Source: Amanita rubescens (lineage: Eukaryota; Basidiomycota; Agaricomycetes; Agaricales; Amanitaceae). From it: a stretch of DNA of 64,000 nt. The notes under the pieces were generated by a model. That model searched no databases and was not told the DNA's origin. It saw only the letters and a program-made list of their open reading frames with translations. Each line of letters opens with the position of its first letter. Position 1 is the first letter of the stretch. This document shows positions 52,175 through 64,000 of this stretch, piece after piece. The position numbers were made by a program, and so were the translations under genes. Location: contig WION01000008.1 of assembly GCA_015039365.1 (NCBI GenBank), forward strand, positions 744,001 to 808,000, read 5' to 3'.

Positions 52175-53480
52175 GGTTGCTGATGAGGATAATCAGCCTG
52201 ACTAGGTTATGCTGAGGATATATAGGTCCCTAGAGCCTTGTGAGTTCCCATATAGCGTTGGTCCGAGTTGAGCGCGATGACAGGCATCGTTCTTAGCAGA
52301 TATGGTTCCAAAGGGCTTCACCTTTCCAGGCGTCGTTCCTGAGAGCCAAACTGAATTGCATTGTCAAGCTATATGTTGTGACCAATTAGGACCCTATTGG
52401 GTGAATGTTTGGTGTCCTGCAAGCCAAGAAATCTAAGTTGAGCCGATCTACGGCAATTCAGGCGATCTCGCATTTGCATCTCCAAGCCTAGCACCTTTTG
52501 GGCCATGAAAAATGGGTACAATGAAACTACTTAATGCTGCGCTTGCCTCGTGGCACGCGTATCCTTGCACTTGATTTGCTACACAGTAGAAATAAGCAAT
52601 AACTACTCATTCCGAATTATTTAACCTTTTCCCCCCAGGTACTACGCTTGCTCCATTCGGTATTATGGGTCTTAAGCATGCTATACAGAATCAAATGCGC
52701 TTAGCGTTCCTGGCCCAAATGTCATATCCAATGCACGTAACTCATTCCGTAACGTGAATGGTAAGAGATGGTAAGATGAGTTGAAAGATGTGCCCTGCAT
52801 CCGGCGACTTATCTTGCGCGGCACCGTCCCGTTGCCTTCGTGGCGTCTCATGCTCTCACCTTCATATATCAAGTAAGTACAGTAGAAATATGGCGTCACT
52901 AGAGTGGCAGACCAACGCAAAGGAAATTGGCCTGTCCCATGATCAGAACTTCGCATCACTGCACTCCCCCATTAAACTCCACACTAGTTCATTCAAGCGC
53001 TTCTCATTCAGCCATGCTCCGAAAAATAACATCCACGAGTGTCAGCATAAAAGGAAAGAGATGCTAGACACTTCCCGACCCTAGGAACTCATAAAAGATG
53101 GAACTGAGAGAATGGGAGATAGCCTCTACTTCTACAAATGTCGTTTATAATCATCAATCACCGGCAGCTGAACTATCCAAGTTGAGCGATTGCACAAGAA
53201 GTGTCTAAAGCAAATCCACTTGATCCATCGTGGAATTCGAACTGTTGACAGATGGCGCGGAACTTATGGGGTTATCATCTGTCATCAGGTCCTATGATCT
53301 TCCAAATCCAGTGGGCTGTGATTCTAATACGGAAGGAGATCAGAGAGTTTGGTTCTCTATCGTAGAAGCTTTTGTCAGCAAAAAGCGCTGCATCGTGTAT
53401 GATGGTCAGTAAAATAGAAGATCGTTTATCTTTAGATGAAACAGACTCGCTGACAGAAAGCCATCCGAAGTGCAAGATCT
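52175..53480. other. Long upstream region of the C2H2 gene
   Basis: About 1.3 kb without a supported gene between the C2H2 start and the PIG-P stop. Short frames (minus 52681-52959, plus 52788-53084) show no motif. A TATA element lies close to the C2H2 start. Confidence 0.4.
52218..52224 (-). promoter_or_regulatory. TATA box of the C2H2 gene
   Basis: The minus strand reads TATATAT 44 bases before the ATG at 52174. Role inferred from position. Confidence 0.45.
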
Positions 53481-54040
53481 TCATCCCGTGATTCGGTCTC
53501 CCGGCCGTCGCGCATAAGGAGGTTTACCGTACAAGATACGGTTTATCATTCCAATTGGCATATCGTACGTTTCAGGTGCAGAGCCGGGCATGGCCGCTGC
53601 CAGAAACGGATCATACTGGTTCGTTGACAGTTTGGGGGTCTGGGATCTAGAATGCCGGTCTGAAATTGCTCAGACTTGGCAATGTTATGTATGGTGTTAA
53701 TCAACATACCGCTGATCGAATTTGTGTCATTGAACGACGGCGTACGAGCAATTGCCAGCATCGAGTACGCAAAGTAGGTAAATGTAAACAGGGCGACAGT
53801 CCAAGAGGGAAACAACACGGCCCACTCCCTGGAGATGATGTTCAGTGAAGAGAATGATCCCAATGATATACATCAACTATACCGATTTGGGTACCAGCGT
53901 ATGCCAAGCCAGATAATGTATTCATCGGGAAGCAGAGCCCAAATGAGGTATAGCACAAAGAGAAGTGCTGTGGAAGTCCATGCAACAAACCCGTGGAATT
54001 CAGGAGCGCGACTGCGGTTGGAGGTGTTGTTGGTTACCAT
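53481..54040 (-). CDS. PIGP: GPI-GlcNAc transferase subunit PIG-P
   Basis: PIG-P is a small membrane subunit of the enzyme that starts GPI-anchor synthesis at the ER. The protein begins MVTNNTSNRSRAPEFHGFVAW and has two hydrophobic hairpin segments (TALLFVLYLIWALLP, WTVALFTFTYFAYSML) around WYPNREWAVLFPSW, the family signature. A soluble tail follows with PKLSTNQYDPF, DMPIGMINRILYG and RRPGDRITG. Two introns join in phase. Its length, about 155 residues, is normal. The ATG is 37 bases from the divergent DNA ligase I ATG. Confidence 0.9.
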
Positions 54041-54077
54041 GTCGAACTGTCAGTAATGTCACGCAGCAATATACAAA
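54041..54077. promoter_or_regulatory. Minimal shared promoter of PIG-P and DNA ligase I
   Basis: Only 37 bases separate two start codons pointing apart. Both genes look intact, so transcription of each must start inside or beyond the other's coding sequence, or the 5' leaders are nearly absent. No TATA box is seen. Confidence 0.6.
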
Positions 54078-56924
54078 ATGACTGACGGTTTACGTCATGG
54101 ACGCACTGCCACCCACTTCATGAAGCGGACAAACTCACGACCCGACACACCCAGAAAGAAAAGGAGTGTTGCGACAAATGATAATCAATCTCGTTTGGAC
54201 GTTTTTTTCCCTTCGAAAAAGACAGCCATCTTGGATGGGGCGACGAGCACTGCCAAAGCGCGGATGTTGCCTGGTCCAGAAGTTATAGACGTTGATGAGA
54301 TAGTAGAGGACGCCACCATTAACACGCCAAAAGCAAAGGTTGAAGTATCAATCATGAATTCCGGATCGCAGGCTCCCGCGTACTCTCCCCTTAACCTTGA
54401 TTCGATAACCTATAACCCAGCGTCTCAGTCTCTTCCAGCATCGAGCGTTCCCTATTCCTTCCTTACTCATGCATTTGTTACGTTGTCGCGGACGCGTTCA
54501 AGAATACAAATCGTCAACATATTAACAAATACGCTGAGAACCATAATTCGCCACCATCCTCAGTCTCTGCTTCCCTCACTGTACCTGCTATCCAATTTGC
54601 TTTCCCCAGCCTATAATTCCGTTGAGCTTGGTTTGGGCCCTTCTATTATATCTCGGGCAATACGGAATATATCAGGGCTATCAGCGGCCGCACTTAAGCG
54701 CTTATATAACTCGACAGGAGACCCAGGCGATGTAGCGTTCGAAGCAAAGACAAATGTGCGCACACTGATACCTCATCCGCCATTGCTCGTGACCTTCGTA
54801 TACGAGACCCTTTTAAAAATAGCAAACTGTAAAGGGCAAGGTGCTGCAAGGCAAAAAGAAAGATTGCTCGAACGTTTACTAGTAGCTGCAAACGGGGAGG
54901 AAGTTCGTTATCTTACAAGAACATTGTGCCAAAATCTACGAGTTGGAGCCGTCAGGACTTCAATTTTGACGGCCCTTGCGCGATCGATGGTCATGACGCC
55001 TTTGTCGGAATTCAATATCTCTGACACAGGGGAAAGCTTGCACATAACCCAGGCTTCATCGGTCAAAGGAGCTGACCAAGAGCAGGAAGGGACTTATCTT
55101 GCGAATAAATACACGGAGGCCGAAAAGTTAATAAAACGGGTCTTCGTACAGCATCCAAATTACGATCATATCGTCGTCGCATTACTTCAAGGCGGCTTGC
55201 CTAGGTTAAGCGAGTTGGTTCCTCTCACTATTGGTAAATTCTTATGCTTCAACAAATTCGATTCTTTGAACTGTGAATTAGGCGTACCTTTGCACCCGAC
55301 CTTAGGGTCCCCTGTCCGCTCGTTGGACGAGGTTTATGATATACTAGGTGGCCTGTCGTTCAGCGCAGAATACAAATACGACGGCCAACGAGCGCAAATT
55401 CATGCCTCCAACGATGGCAGTGAACCAAGAGTTAAGATATTCTCCCGCCACTTAGAGGATATGACAACGAAGGTGATGTTACTAGTACATATTCGGTGTA
55501 GCAATCTGACGAACACCGGTATAGTATCCGGACGTCGTATCGCTTGTGGAAGGTATCTTTGCTGAGCGTTCATATGTCCGTTCTTTCATCATAGACTCCG
55601 AGATCGTTGCAATAGACCCTCTCACTGGGGAGCTCAAATCATTCCAGGAACTGTCTAATCGAGCCAGGAAGGACGCTGAACTAAATGATATACGCGTTTT
55701 TGTTTGCATCTTTGCATTTGATTTGATGTATTTCAATGGAGAAGTGAGTTTTAAAATTTAACAGGAAGGCTGATTCCGAGACACTCTAGTAGATATTGCT
55801 AGAGAAAGGATTCCGCGAGCGACGAGAATTACTTCATTTGCAGTTCCCGCCATTCAAGCCAAGCATAAAAGGTGCCGCCCAGTTGGACCACCCCCGGAGT
55901 TGCGAAAGCATAGAGGGTGAAGATGCCGTTCGATTTTTTTGGAAGCAAGCAATCGAAAGTCGATGTGAAGGGCTAATGGTCAAGGTGAACCGTTTCGATT
56001 ATGCTACCTGGGATAGGTAATTACAACTCGCTCAGCTTCTAGACAGTGGAGAAATTGTCGAGAGTAGTAATAAGTCTCGACGGAAGCCCTTGCCTGCGAC
56101 GTACGAGCCTGACAAGAGGACTACATCCTGGTTGAAACTGAAGAAAGACTATGTTGCGGGGGTAGGAGACACGCTAGATCTCATCCCGATTGGTGCGTGG
56201 CATGGTAACGGAAGAAAAGTTCAGTGGTGGAGTCCAATACTCCTGGCCCTCTGGGATCCAGATGCTGGCCAGCCAGTCGCAGTATGCAAGTGTATGTCAG
56301 GTACGTATTTTGCTTTCGGTCAGTTCAGGGACATCGGGCTAAGGCCTTAAAGGGTTTACAGATTCATTTTATAAGGTTCTTTAAAGAGCCTGCTACGTAC
56401 CAATGCACTGATCATTAACGGTTACCAGGCATTGGCAGAACGTTATTCGTTGACAGGTGATGCTTCCAATTGCTCTGCACAACCCATGTGGGAGTGCGAC
56501 ACCGGAGGTATGTTTTTTCGGGTCCTCCTGACATGATCGTACCTTATCACAATTTCATAGGCTACAAACCCGACGTTTATTTTAAGCCACAAGAAGTGTG
56601 GGAGATACGTGGTGCAGAGTAAGTACTTTCATTATCAATTCATTGCACTGCTTCTAAATTGCAATGATCCGTAGTATAACGATCAGTCCTGTCTCCACTG
56701 CAGCTCGAGGTTTTACTGATGCTAGCAGGGGCCTAAGCGTACGGTTTCCGCGGTTTACCAAATCTAGACAAGACAAGAACATCGAAGATGCGAGCACCCC
56801 CGCATTCATAGCTGATATGTGGAGGTCTCAGCAATCTACGAGCAAGAAGAGAGCAGCTGATGATGCCGCTCTGGGTATCGACCTAATTACACAATCTGAC
56901 GATCTGGAGGCGTCTGATTCATGA
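54078..56924 (+). CDS. CDC9: ATP-dependent DNA ligase I (Cdc9-like)
   Basis: DNA ligase I seals Okazaki fragments and repair nicks. A PIP box lies near the N terminus (QSRLDVFF, positions about 37-44), then a basic linker, an all-helical DNA-binding domain (PYSFLTHAFVTLSRT, TRTLCQNLRVGAVRTSILTALA), and the catalytic core with the adenylated lysine in AEYKYDGQRAQIH. Further motifs are SEIVAIDP, FDLMYFNGE, EGLMVK, SWLKLKKDYV and DLIPIGAWHGNGRK. The C terminus carries SPVSTAA, GLSVRFPRFTKSRQDK. About seven introns join in phase; one of 48 bases is stop-free. No frame break is needed. It diverges from PIG-P. Confidence 0.95.
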
Positions 56925-57380
56925 GATTCATTTTGGTGCATCGAAATAACAAATAAATCGTGATTGAAAGTTCTGAAATCTGTGGCTCCGCGGATCGTCA
57001 CAATGAGTCAGTGACGGGTTTACGACGACAGTGCTTAGCTCTTATATTCGTCGGGTGACCTGTTAGCTTTGTCGAGAGGTTAAGTTGGTGGTTTTTTCAC
57101 CTGCCACAGACAACATATGCGAATTGTTAATGCAAACAGTCTTTGGTATTGTAGGGCGACCCATTCGGGCTTCGGGGAATCTATGCCAGTCGGTATTAAT
57201 TGCACTACGCATCGTCGTGCACACGATCTTACTCGACTCCTTCGATCCCTAAGCGCCTAAGCTGTTGGGTACACATTACATTGATACTAGGTTATTTCTA
57301 TCGTATGGTCTGCGATGGTATGAACAAGAAGTTGTGAAGGTTGTTGCCCAGCAATATCAGAGTTAATAATGTATGGCTGC
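56925..57380. other. Convergent 3' flanks
   Basis: A 456-base gap between the DNA ligase I stop and the stop of the following minus-strand gene. No gene or strong element is seen. Confidence 0.4.
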
Positions 57381-59125
57381 TCAAGCCCAAGAATATACAA
57401 TGCTCTGACACAGTCTGCCCAACCTTACAGCATCTTCGCCGTACCCCGGATTGAAGACAACTTCGAGAACACGATGCAATGTTTTCCGTTGCACGGCGTC
57501 CATCCACTCAACGTCCTTGTCGGCCGCAGAAACCGCATTCTGAATTGTACCATATGAAATGAACAATTCAGATTTGATTCGGAGAAATAACTCTATATCC
57601 ATTGTTTCTGGAATATGGATTTCCAGCGCTTTGAGGATCGTTTGACACGGTAGAATGTGCTTGATGCTGCTTGATGTGGATGTGGTGCCCAGTGCTGTAT
57701 CCATTTCTTCGCCTTCCCTTCTCGAACGAGGTTTCCGAGCTCGGGCGAGAGGCTTCGAACGGTTGTCTAAATTCGATCTCTCCGGTGCATTGAGTTCATC
57801 GATAAACTTGTAGCAAAGAGCAACTTTAAATTGATGCACTTGAAGCGTCGGGGGGAGTGCTGACAGCAGGAAGTACAGATGTTCTGGTGCTGCAGTTGAG
57901 AATTGGCCGAAGACTGAGGCAATAAACATGGAGAAGCTTAGGTGAGGTGTTAAAGAGAGGTTTGTGAGCTGGAGGGATGCGCCCAGTTAGCCGAGACTTG
58001 GATAGTAAACACGAAGGTCATTACCAGCGTCAGCAAACGTGCACCCATTCTCCGGTGGAGAAGATCTACCTGCTGTAGGCTGAGCATTACTATAGCTAGT
58101 GGTGTACCAATGTCCCATCTAGCCGCCTCGTTGCGCGTTGGAGGTATCTGGGCCAAGAGAAGGGGAGAGTATAATGCTTAACTGATGTGAGAGAACATGT
58201 GGCCTGCTTATTCAAAAACTTACAATGCTCTTCCAACTCGAATAGCCGCTCGTCGCGCTCGAACAAAGTTAGCAACCAATCTAGCATAGGCCATGCCGAA
58301 TCTGCGACAATGCTGCGGCTTGTTCCCACTGGATCATCTAATGGGGTAAAATCGTCAACATCTCCTCGTCGACGTCTACCTTTGCGTTTCGGCGTTGAAA
58401 AAAGAACCTTGCCCTTAGATAGGAACCCTTCTGTGAGTAAACTCCAACAATCCTTTGCCTCTTTTATACACAAAGACTCGCGCGCAATGTCTGAATCGCC
58501 TACATCCTCGGTCGCATTCGTGGCGACGTTGACGGTGGATTCGTAACTCGGAAGCGCACGGGCTAGACTATCCGGAGATTGCATTGTAGTGAGCGAAAAT
58601 AATAGTTGTCGAGCATCCGAAACCGCCATAGATGATATAACAGTCTTCGCAAAGTGCTGAAGCTTGCTTGGGGAATCGTAGATGGATTTTGTTGTCTTTT
58701 CAGGAGCTGCACCAGAGATATGATGTAACGCAATGTATATCAGTTGTTGCACATGTGAACTTCGTTCAGTCATGGAGGTCAGAATGGCGTATAGTGTCAT
58801 TTCATCAAAAGAAAGCACTCACACGGATGGTTTGTATGAAGGTGACTGAAGTTGTTCAAGATTCGAGATTGCGGATTCATATTGTCCCTCTTCAAAGCAT
58901 GTATCAACGATGGCTCGTTGACGCCAACTCATCTCTAGGCCATTTGCCTGACGCGTCGTGTCAATCAAAGGATGTCGATGGGTGGCCATTAGTAAGGAAG
59001 GGTTACTCCCTTGCTGTGTCTGAAATATCAAGCCGTCGGGTTTGATGGATTCGCTGTCCCTTGACCTGACTATGGTGCTAGGTACGAGAAACCCTGTTTT
59101 GTTTGATATCAGCAGCGTTGGCAAC
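57381..59125 (-). CDS. Conserved hypothetical helical protein, 5' end uncertain
   Basis: Exons read SNKTGFLVPSTIVRSRD, RQRAIVDTCFEEGQYESAI, LYAILTSMTERSSHVQQLIYIALHHIS, ARQLLFSLTTMQSPDSL, AWPMLDWLLTLFERDERLFELEEH, MFIASVFGQFSTAAPEHLYFLLSALPP, ALCYKFIDELNAPERSN and VEWMDAVQRKTLHRVLEVVFNPGYGEDAVRLGRLC; each motif is separate. The protein is helix-rich with a basic linker (STPKRKGRRRRGDVDD). Coding character and splice phases support a real gene of about 550 residues. The start is unclear; an ATG near 59367 or an unseen exon could open it. I do not recognise the family. Confidence 0.65.
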
Positions 59126-60125
59126 AGTTATGCGGCGACGGCGTATCGAGCCGCGTCTGATGGCGTGCGGCGGCTTCAAGTTGTCGGGACAAACAAACAA
59201 CTTGGTGCTGAATGCTGCTTACAGGAATACGTCAAGCACGGACTCTTGTGAATTTCCGAAGAATGAGTGCCAGTACTAGCTCTCTTGTACCGGGTCCTGT
59301 TGAAAGATCTATACGACAGAAAGTAAATCAAATCGCCCCGATTTCGCGCTTCAATATGCTGAAACATAATGCAGTTGGTGTCGTTATTACAACCAGTTTC
59401 TATCAGTATCCAGAATGATTCTTGGCAACATCGTCATCATGCACCCATGCGTGCACAAGGGGGTGGCTCTGGAGAAACCCGTCAGTTGCCGTTTGGACTC
59501 ACAAGTCGCGGTGTGCGCTTAATCTGCTATTAGATTTCACAGTTCACGTCGTATCAGACGCTTTTAAGGGAAAGGTACACTTCCAAACGATTTGTGATTT
59601 ATTACTTTTGAACTCTTTTAGACTACTATCCATCGACACAAAATGATGTATGCGGCTTTGTCGGAGGAATTTTCTCAAGGACTACATGCGTTGTCTTTGA
59701 AAACCAGGACTGTTGACGAGGCAGAACAAGCGTGCAGCTGACCTTAGGTGCTACGCAGAGACTTAGGAGGCTCATAAATTATCGGACAAGTATTGATGTA
59801 TAGGCTTAACGTTTTAACCAAGACATGAGCTCAATCGATCTTATCACGATATTTGGACATTTGGATCCGGATCCTCAAACATTACAACAATGTTACAACA
59901 TGATCTTCGACCCGGCTATATGTATGTAACAGAAAACGGATATCATTTTTCGCATGATCTTCAACTTTTCGCGAGAAACCTGATTCTGACCATCAGACCG
60001 TGAACGCCGAGCACCCTTCATCAACGATGTTCCGTCGTGCTGTGCAACCCTTTGAACCCCGAGAGGATCTCTGCTAGCTGGCCACTATATAGACAGTTTG
60101 GGTATCGTGCTTCACATATTCGATC
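59126..60125. other. Upstream region of two diverging genes
   Basis: About 1 kb holding the unresolved 5' end of the hypothetical protein gene and the promoter of the C2H2 gene. Short frames (59422-59646 plus) lack motifs. Confidence 0.4.
60086..60091 (+). promoter_or_regulatory. TATA box of the second C2H2 gene
   Basis: TATATA lies 35 bases before the ATG at 60126. The leader would be very short. Role inferred from position. Confidence 0.45.
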
Positions 60126-61168
60126 ATGCCTCATTCCAGCGACGATTATCAAGAACGTATAACACTTCCGTCTATTCGTGATATATTCCGAGGTCAGCTT
60201 GTGCCTCTTCCAGATAGCACCATCTGATCTTGACGTTAGATGAACTCTCTAGAAGCTTCCCTTTGACAGGGTGCACCCCAGTCCATACTCCAACCCAGCA
60301 TTATGGAAAGAATTCATTGCGGCATATCGATGCCAGAGAAACACATCCACTTTCAAGACATGGGGTAAGGGAATATAAATCATATCTTACCAACTCTTCT
60401 CGTCTGAAGGCTCGAATCAGGCTACATGGGCAACGCCCCAAGCTACATCGAATGCACAATATTCGTCACGCCATACAATTATCCAGAGGCATGATTACTG
60501 CGGAAAGCATCATCAATCGCGCTGCGATCAGTCTCCGCGTAATCTTTTCCACTCAGGGCCGAATGCCAGTCACTTATTTCGTAATATGGGCCCAGATGGT
60601 TTCAAGGCGCCAGCCATGCAACAACCCTCGAGGGCTGTTGATCACCGCTCTCGGCTTGTCTGTTTGCCGCCACTTGTACGTTACGGTCGTTCTCAGTATG
60701 CTTCTGTCCACCATGGGTATGATGAAGACAATATACCTGGACTATGGCGTACCGCAGTGAATCCCCCAGTTCGTGTTTTAGATGACACCAAACCACTTTT
60801 TAGCCGGTATCATCGAGACCCAAGCCGTCCCCCAAGTTCACAGGGTTCCTGTGGCAGTGGGCCTATCCCGGCGAAATACGAATGTAGTTACTGTGGGAAG
60901 GGTTTTAATCGCCCTAGCAGCCTTAAGGTTTGTCTCGGACACATGGCTAGTAACTGTCCTTGCCTGAACAGCGTTGATATAGATCCATCTTAATAGCCAC
61001 ACGGGCGAAAAACGTGAGTGTTGTATGACTTGGCAAATTTCAATGATTCTCAAATGCTCCACAGCGTTTGTCTGTCCCGTGGAAAACTGCGGCCGTGGTT
61101 TCAGCGTTCTTTCCAATATGCGACGGCACGCTCGTGTGCACTCACAGAATTCGTTCGAAGGACCCTGA
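60126..61168 (+). CDS. C2H2 zinc-finger protein with two C-terminal fingers
   Basis: The start is MPHSSDDYQERITLPSIRDIFR. Introns after IFR, after SRHG (63 bases), after SSLK and after GEK join in phase. The C terminus has two C2H2 fingers, ECSYCGKGFNRPSSLKIHLNSH and, after the linker TGEKP, FVCPVENCGRGFSVLSNMRRHARVH; motif runs are listed per finger. A tail SQNSFEGP ends the protein. The middle is Ser/His/Arg/Gln-rich and disordered. This finger pair is common in agaricomycete regulators of development, but its targets are unknown. Unlike the first C2H2 gene, no frame break is needed. Antisense frames over this gene are shadows. Confidence 0.85.
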
Positions 61169-61942
61169 AGCCAATGACGAAAGATAGCCTCGAGGCGTCC
61201 ACTATTATTATCGGAAAGCCACACTCCCGTGGCAAAGCAGGTAAACTGACGTTTCACGGGAAGTCCATCAATGGCGTTTCGTCTTGATTGGAACAACAGT
61301 ACTTCCGTGTCAAGCAGCCGTTCACAGGAGAGTAATAGGGTCCTTTTAGGCGAAGTCAAAAAAAAGAGGCGGATGGCTCCACTCGGGAAGGACCGCCATT
61401 ACGAATTTTGCTGGTCAAGCGTAGCTACTTTCATGACTCTGTATGATACATTCTCCGCAATAGTTGATGTTAAGGACACTCGATACTCAATTGTCCAATT
61501 CTCGATATATTTATTTTGGACACGACTTCGGTGGTGTACTTTTTTGTACCAGTATTCTCCTTACTGCTCCGATGTTTTCGAACCCATTAATAAACGTAGG
61601 ATCACAGCGCATGGTGATAAGGAAGATCAGCTACTCCGCATAATATCGACGTAAGTTCTAGCTCTGGGGTGTTGCATACTACCCTGTGGGTGGGCCCTTT
61701 GCCTCGTTGAAAACGCGCTGAGAGCCCTGACTCTGCCGGACGTTTTAGCTTCGGCGTATGCCACTCGTCGCAGTCTAGAACCGAACGAGGTTACCGATTC
61801 GTACCCTTGAGACCGGGATTAAGCTCGGAGTAACAATCCTACTTGCATTACAAGAATAAAAATACAAACAAGCGTAGTACAACGGTTGCTTCTCTGTGAA
61901 GTGCAGGGATTCCGTGGACATGTTAAGCACACTGTAATCAAA
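61169..61942. other. Convergent 3' flanks of C2H2 gene and NDR kinase
   Basis: About 770 bases without a supported gene. Frame 61271-61654 plus has no motif and no plausible start context. Confidence 0.4.

Positions 61943-64000
<2,058 letters not shown>

Noticed and set aside
60838..61359. 173-codon minus-strand frame over the second C2H2 gene
   Set aside because: Antisense to two well-formed zinc fingers; no domain and no start evidence.

Overview
The window is nuclear DNA of a basidiomycete fungus, most likely an agaricomycete. The evidence is many introns of about 45-65 bases with GT(A/G)NGT donors and CTAAY-like branch sites, dense packing on both strands, and housekeeping proteins plus several families of the basidiomycete type. 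I see no transposon, CRISPR array, viral segment or rRNA, and no tRNA I can support. The genus cannot be named from sequence alone.

Layout. (1) 51-6991, minus strand: SNAPC3, COG7, SLU7 and a membrane protein lie head to tail with gaps of 25, 63 and 135 bases. (2) 7314-13042: a small secreted protein, a fungal-specific Zn(2)-Cys(6) regulator on minus, and a divergent 2-methylcitrate dehydratase (PrpD family). (3) 13143-24769, all minus: a Ser/Pro-rich basidiomycete protein, RNase H2 subunit B, a Gly/Asn/Ser-rich secreted protein, ATP sulfurylase, a DUF7330-like membrane protein and ERO1. (4) 25175-32395: a vigilin-type multi-KH protein facing the spliceosomal protein SR140/U2SURP. (5) 33773-40072: protein phosphatase 5, a secreted lysozyme-like protein and a Pcl-type cyclin. 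(6) 40526-47591: sparse, with one conserved small gene, a small Zn(2)-Cys(6) factor and two long stretches without a supported gene. (7) 47592-56924: a MAP kinase kinase, NAA50, a C2H2 factor, and PIG-P/DNA ligase I sharing a 37-base divergent promoter. (8) 57381-64000: a conserved protein of unknown function, a second C2H2 factor, and an NDR-family kinase whose 5' end lies beyond the window.

Main themes are RNA processing (SLU7, SR140, vigilin, SNAPC3), secretion (COG7, ERO1, PIG-P), genome maintenance (DNA ligase I, RNase H2) and wall/morphogenesis signalling (MAPKK, NDR kinase, PP5). No obvious biosynthetic or defence cluster is present.

The most unusual signal is that at least eight otherwise well-conserved genes, on both strands, can be read as full-length proteins only if one extra base is skipped (+1). 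I found no convincing -1 case. Unpolished insertion errors are the simplest explanation, but the uniform sign deserves checking. Other items worth checking are a 5-base micro-exon and a GC-AG intron in PP5, a polycistron-like array with 25 bases between stop and next start, and a 37-base divergent promoter. Exon joins were worked out by eye, so CDS coordinates are outer limits from start codon to stop codon with introns inside.
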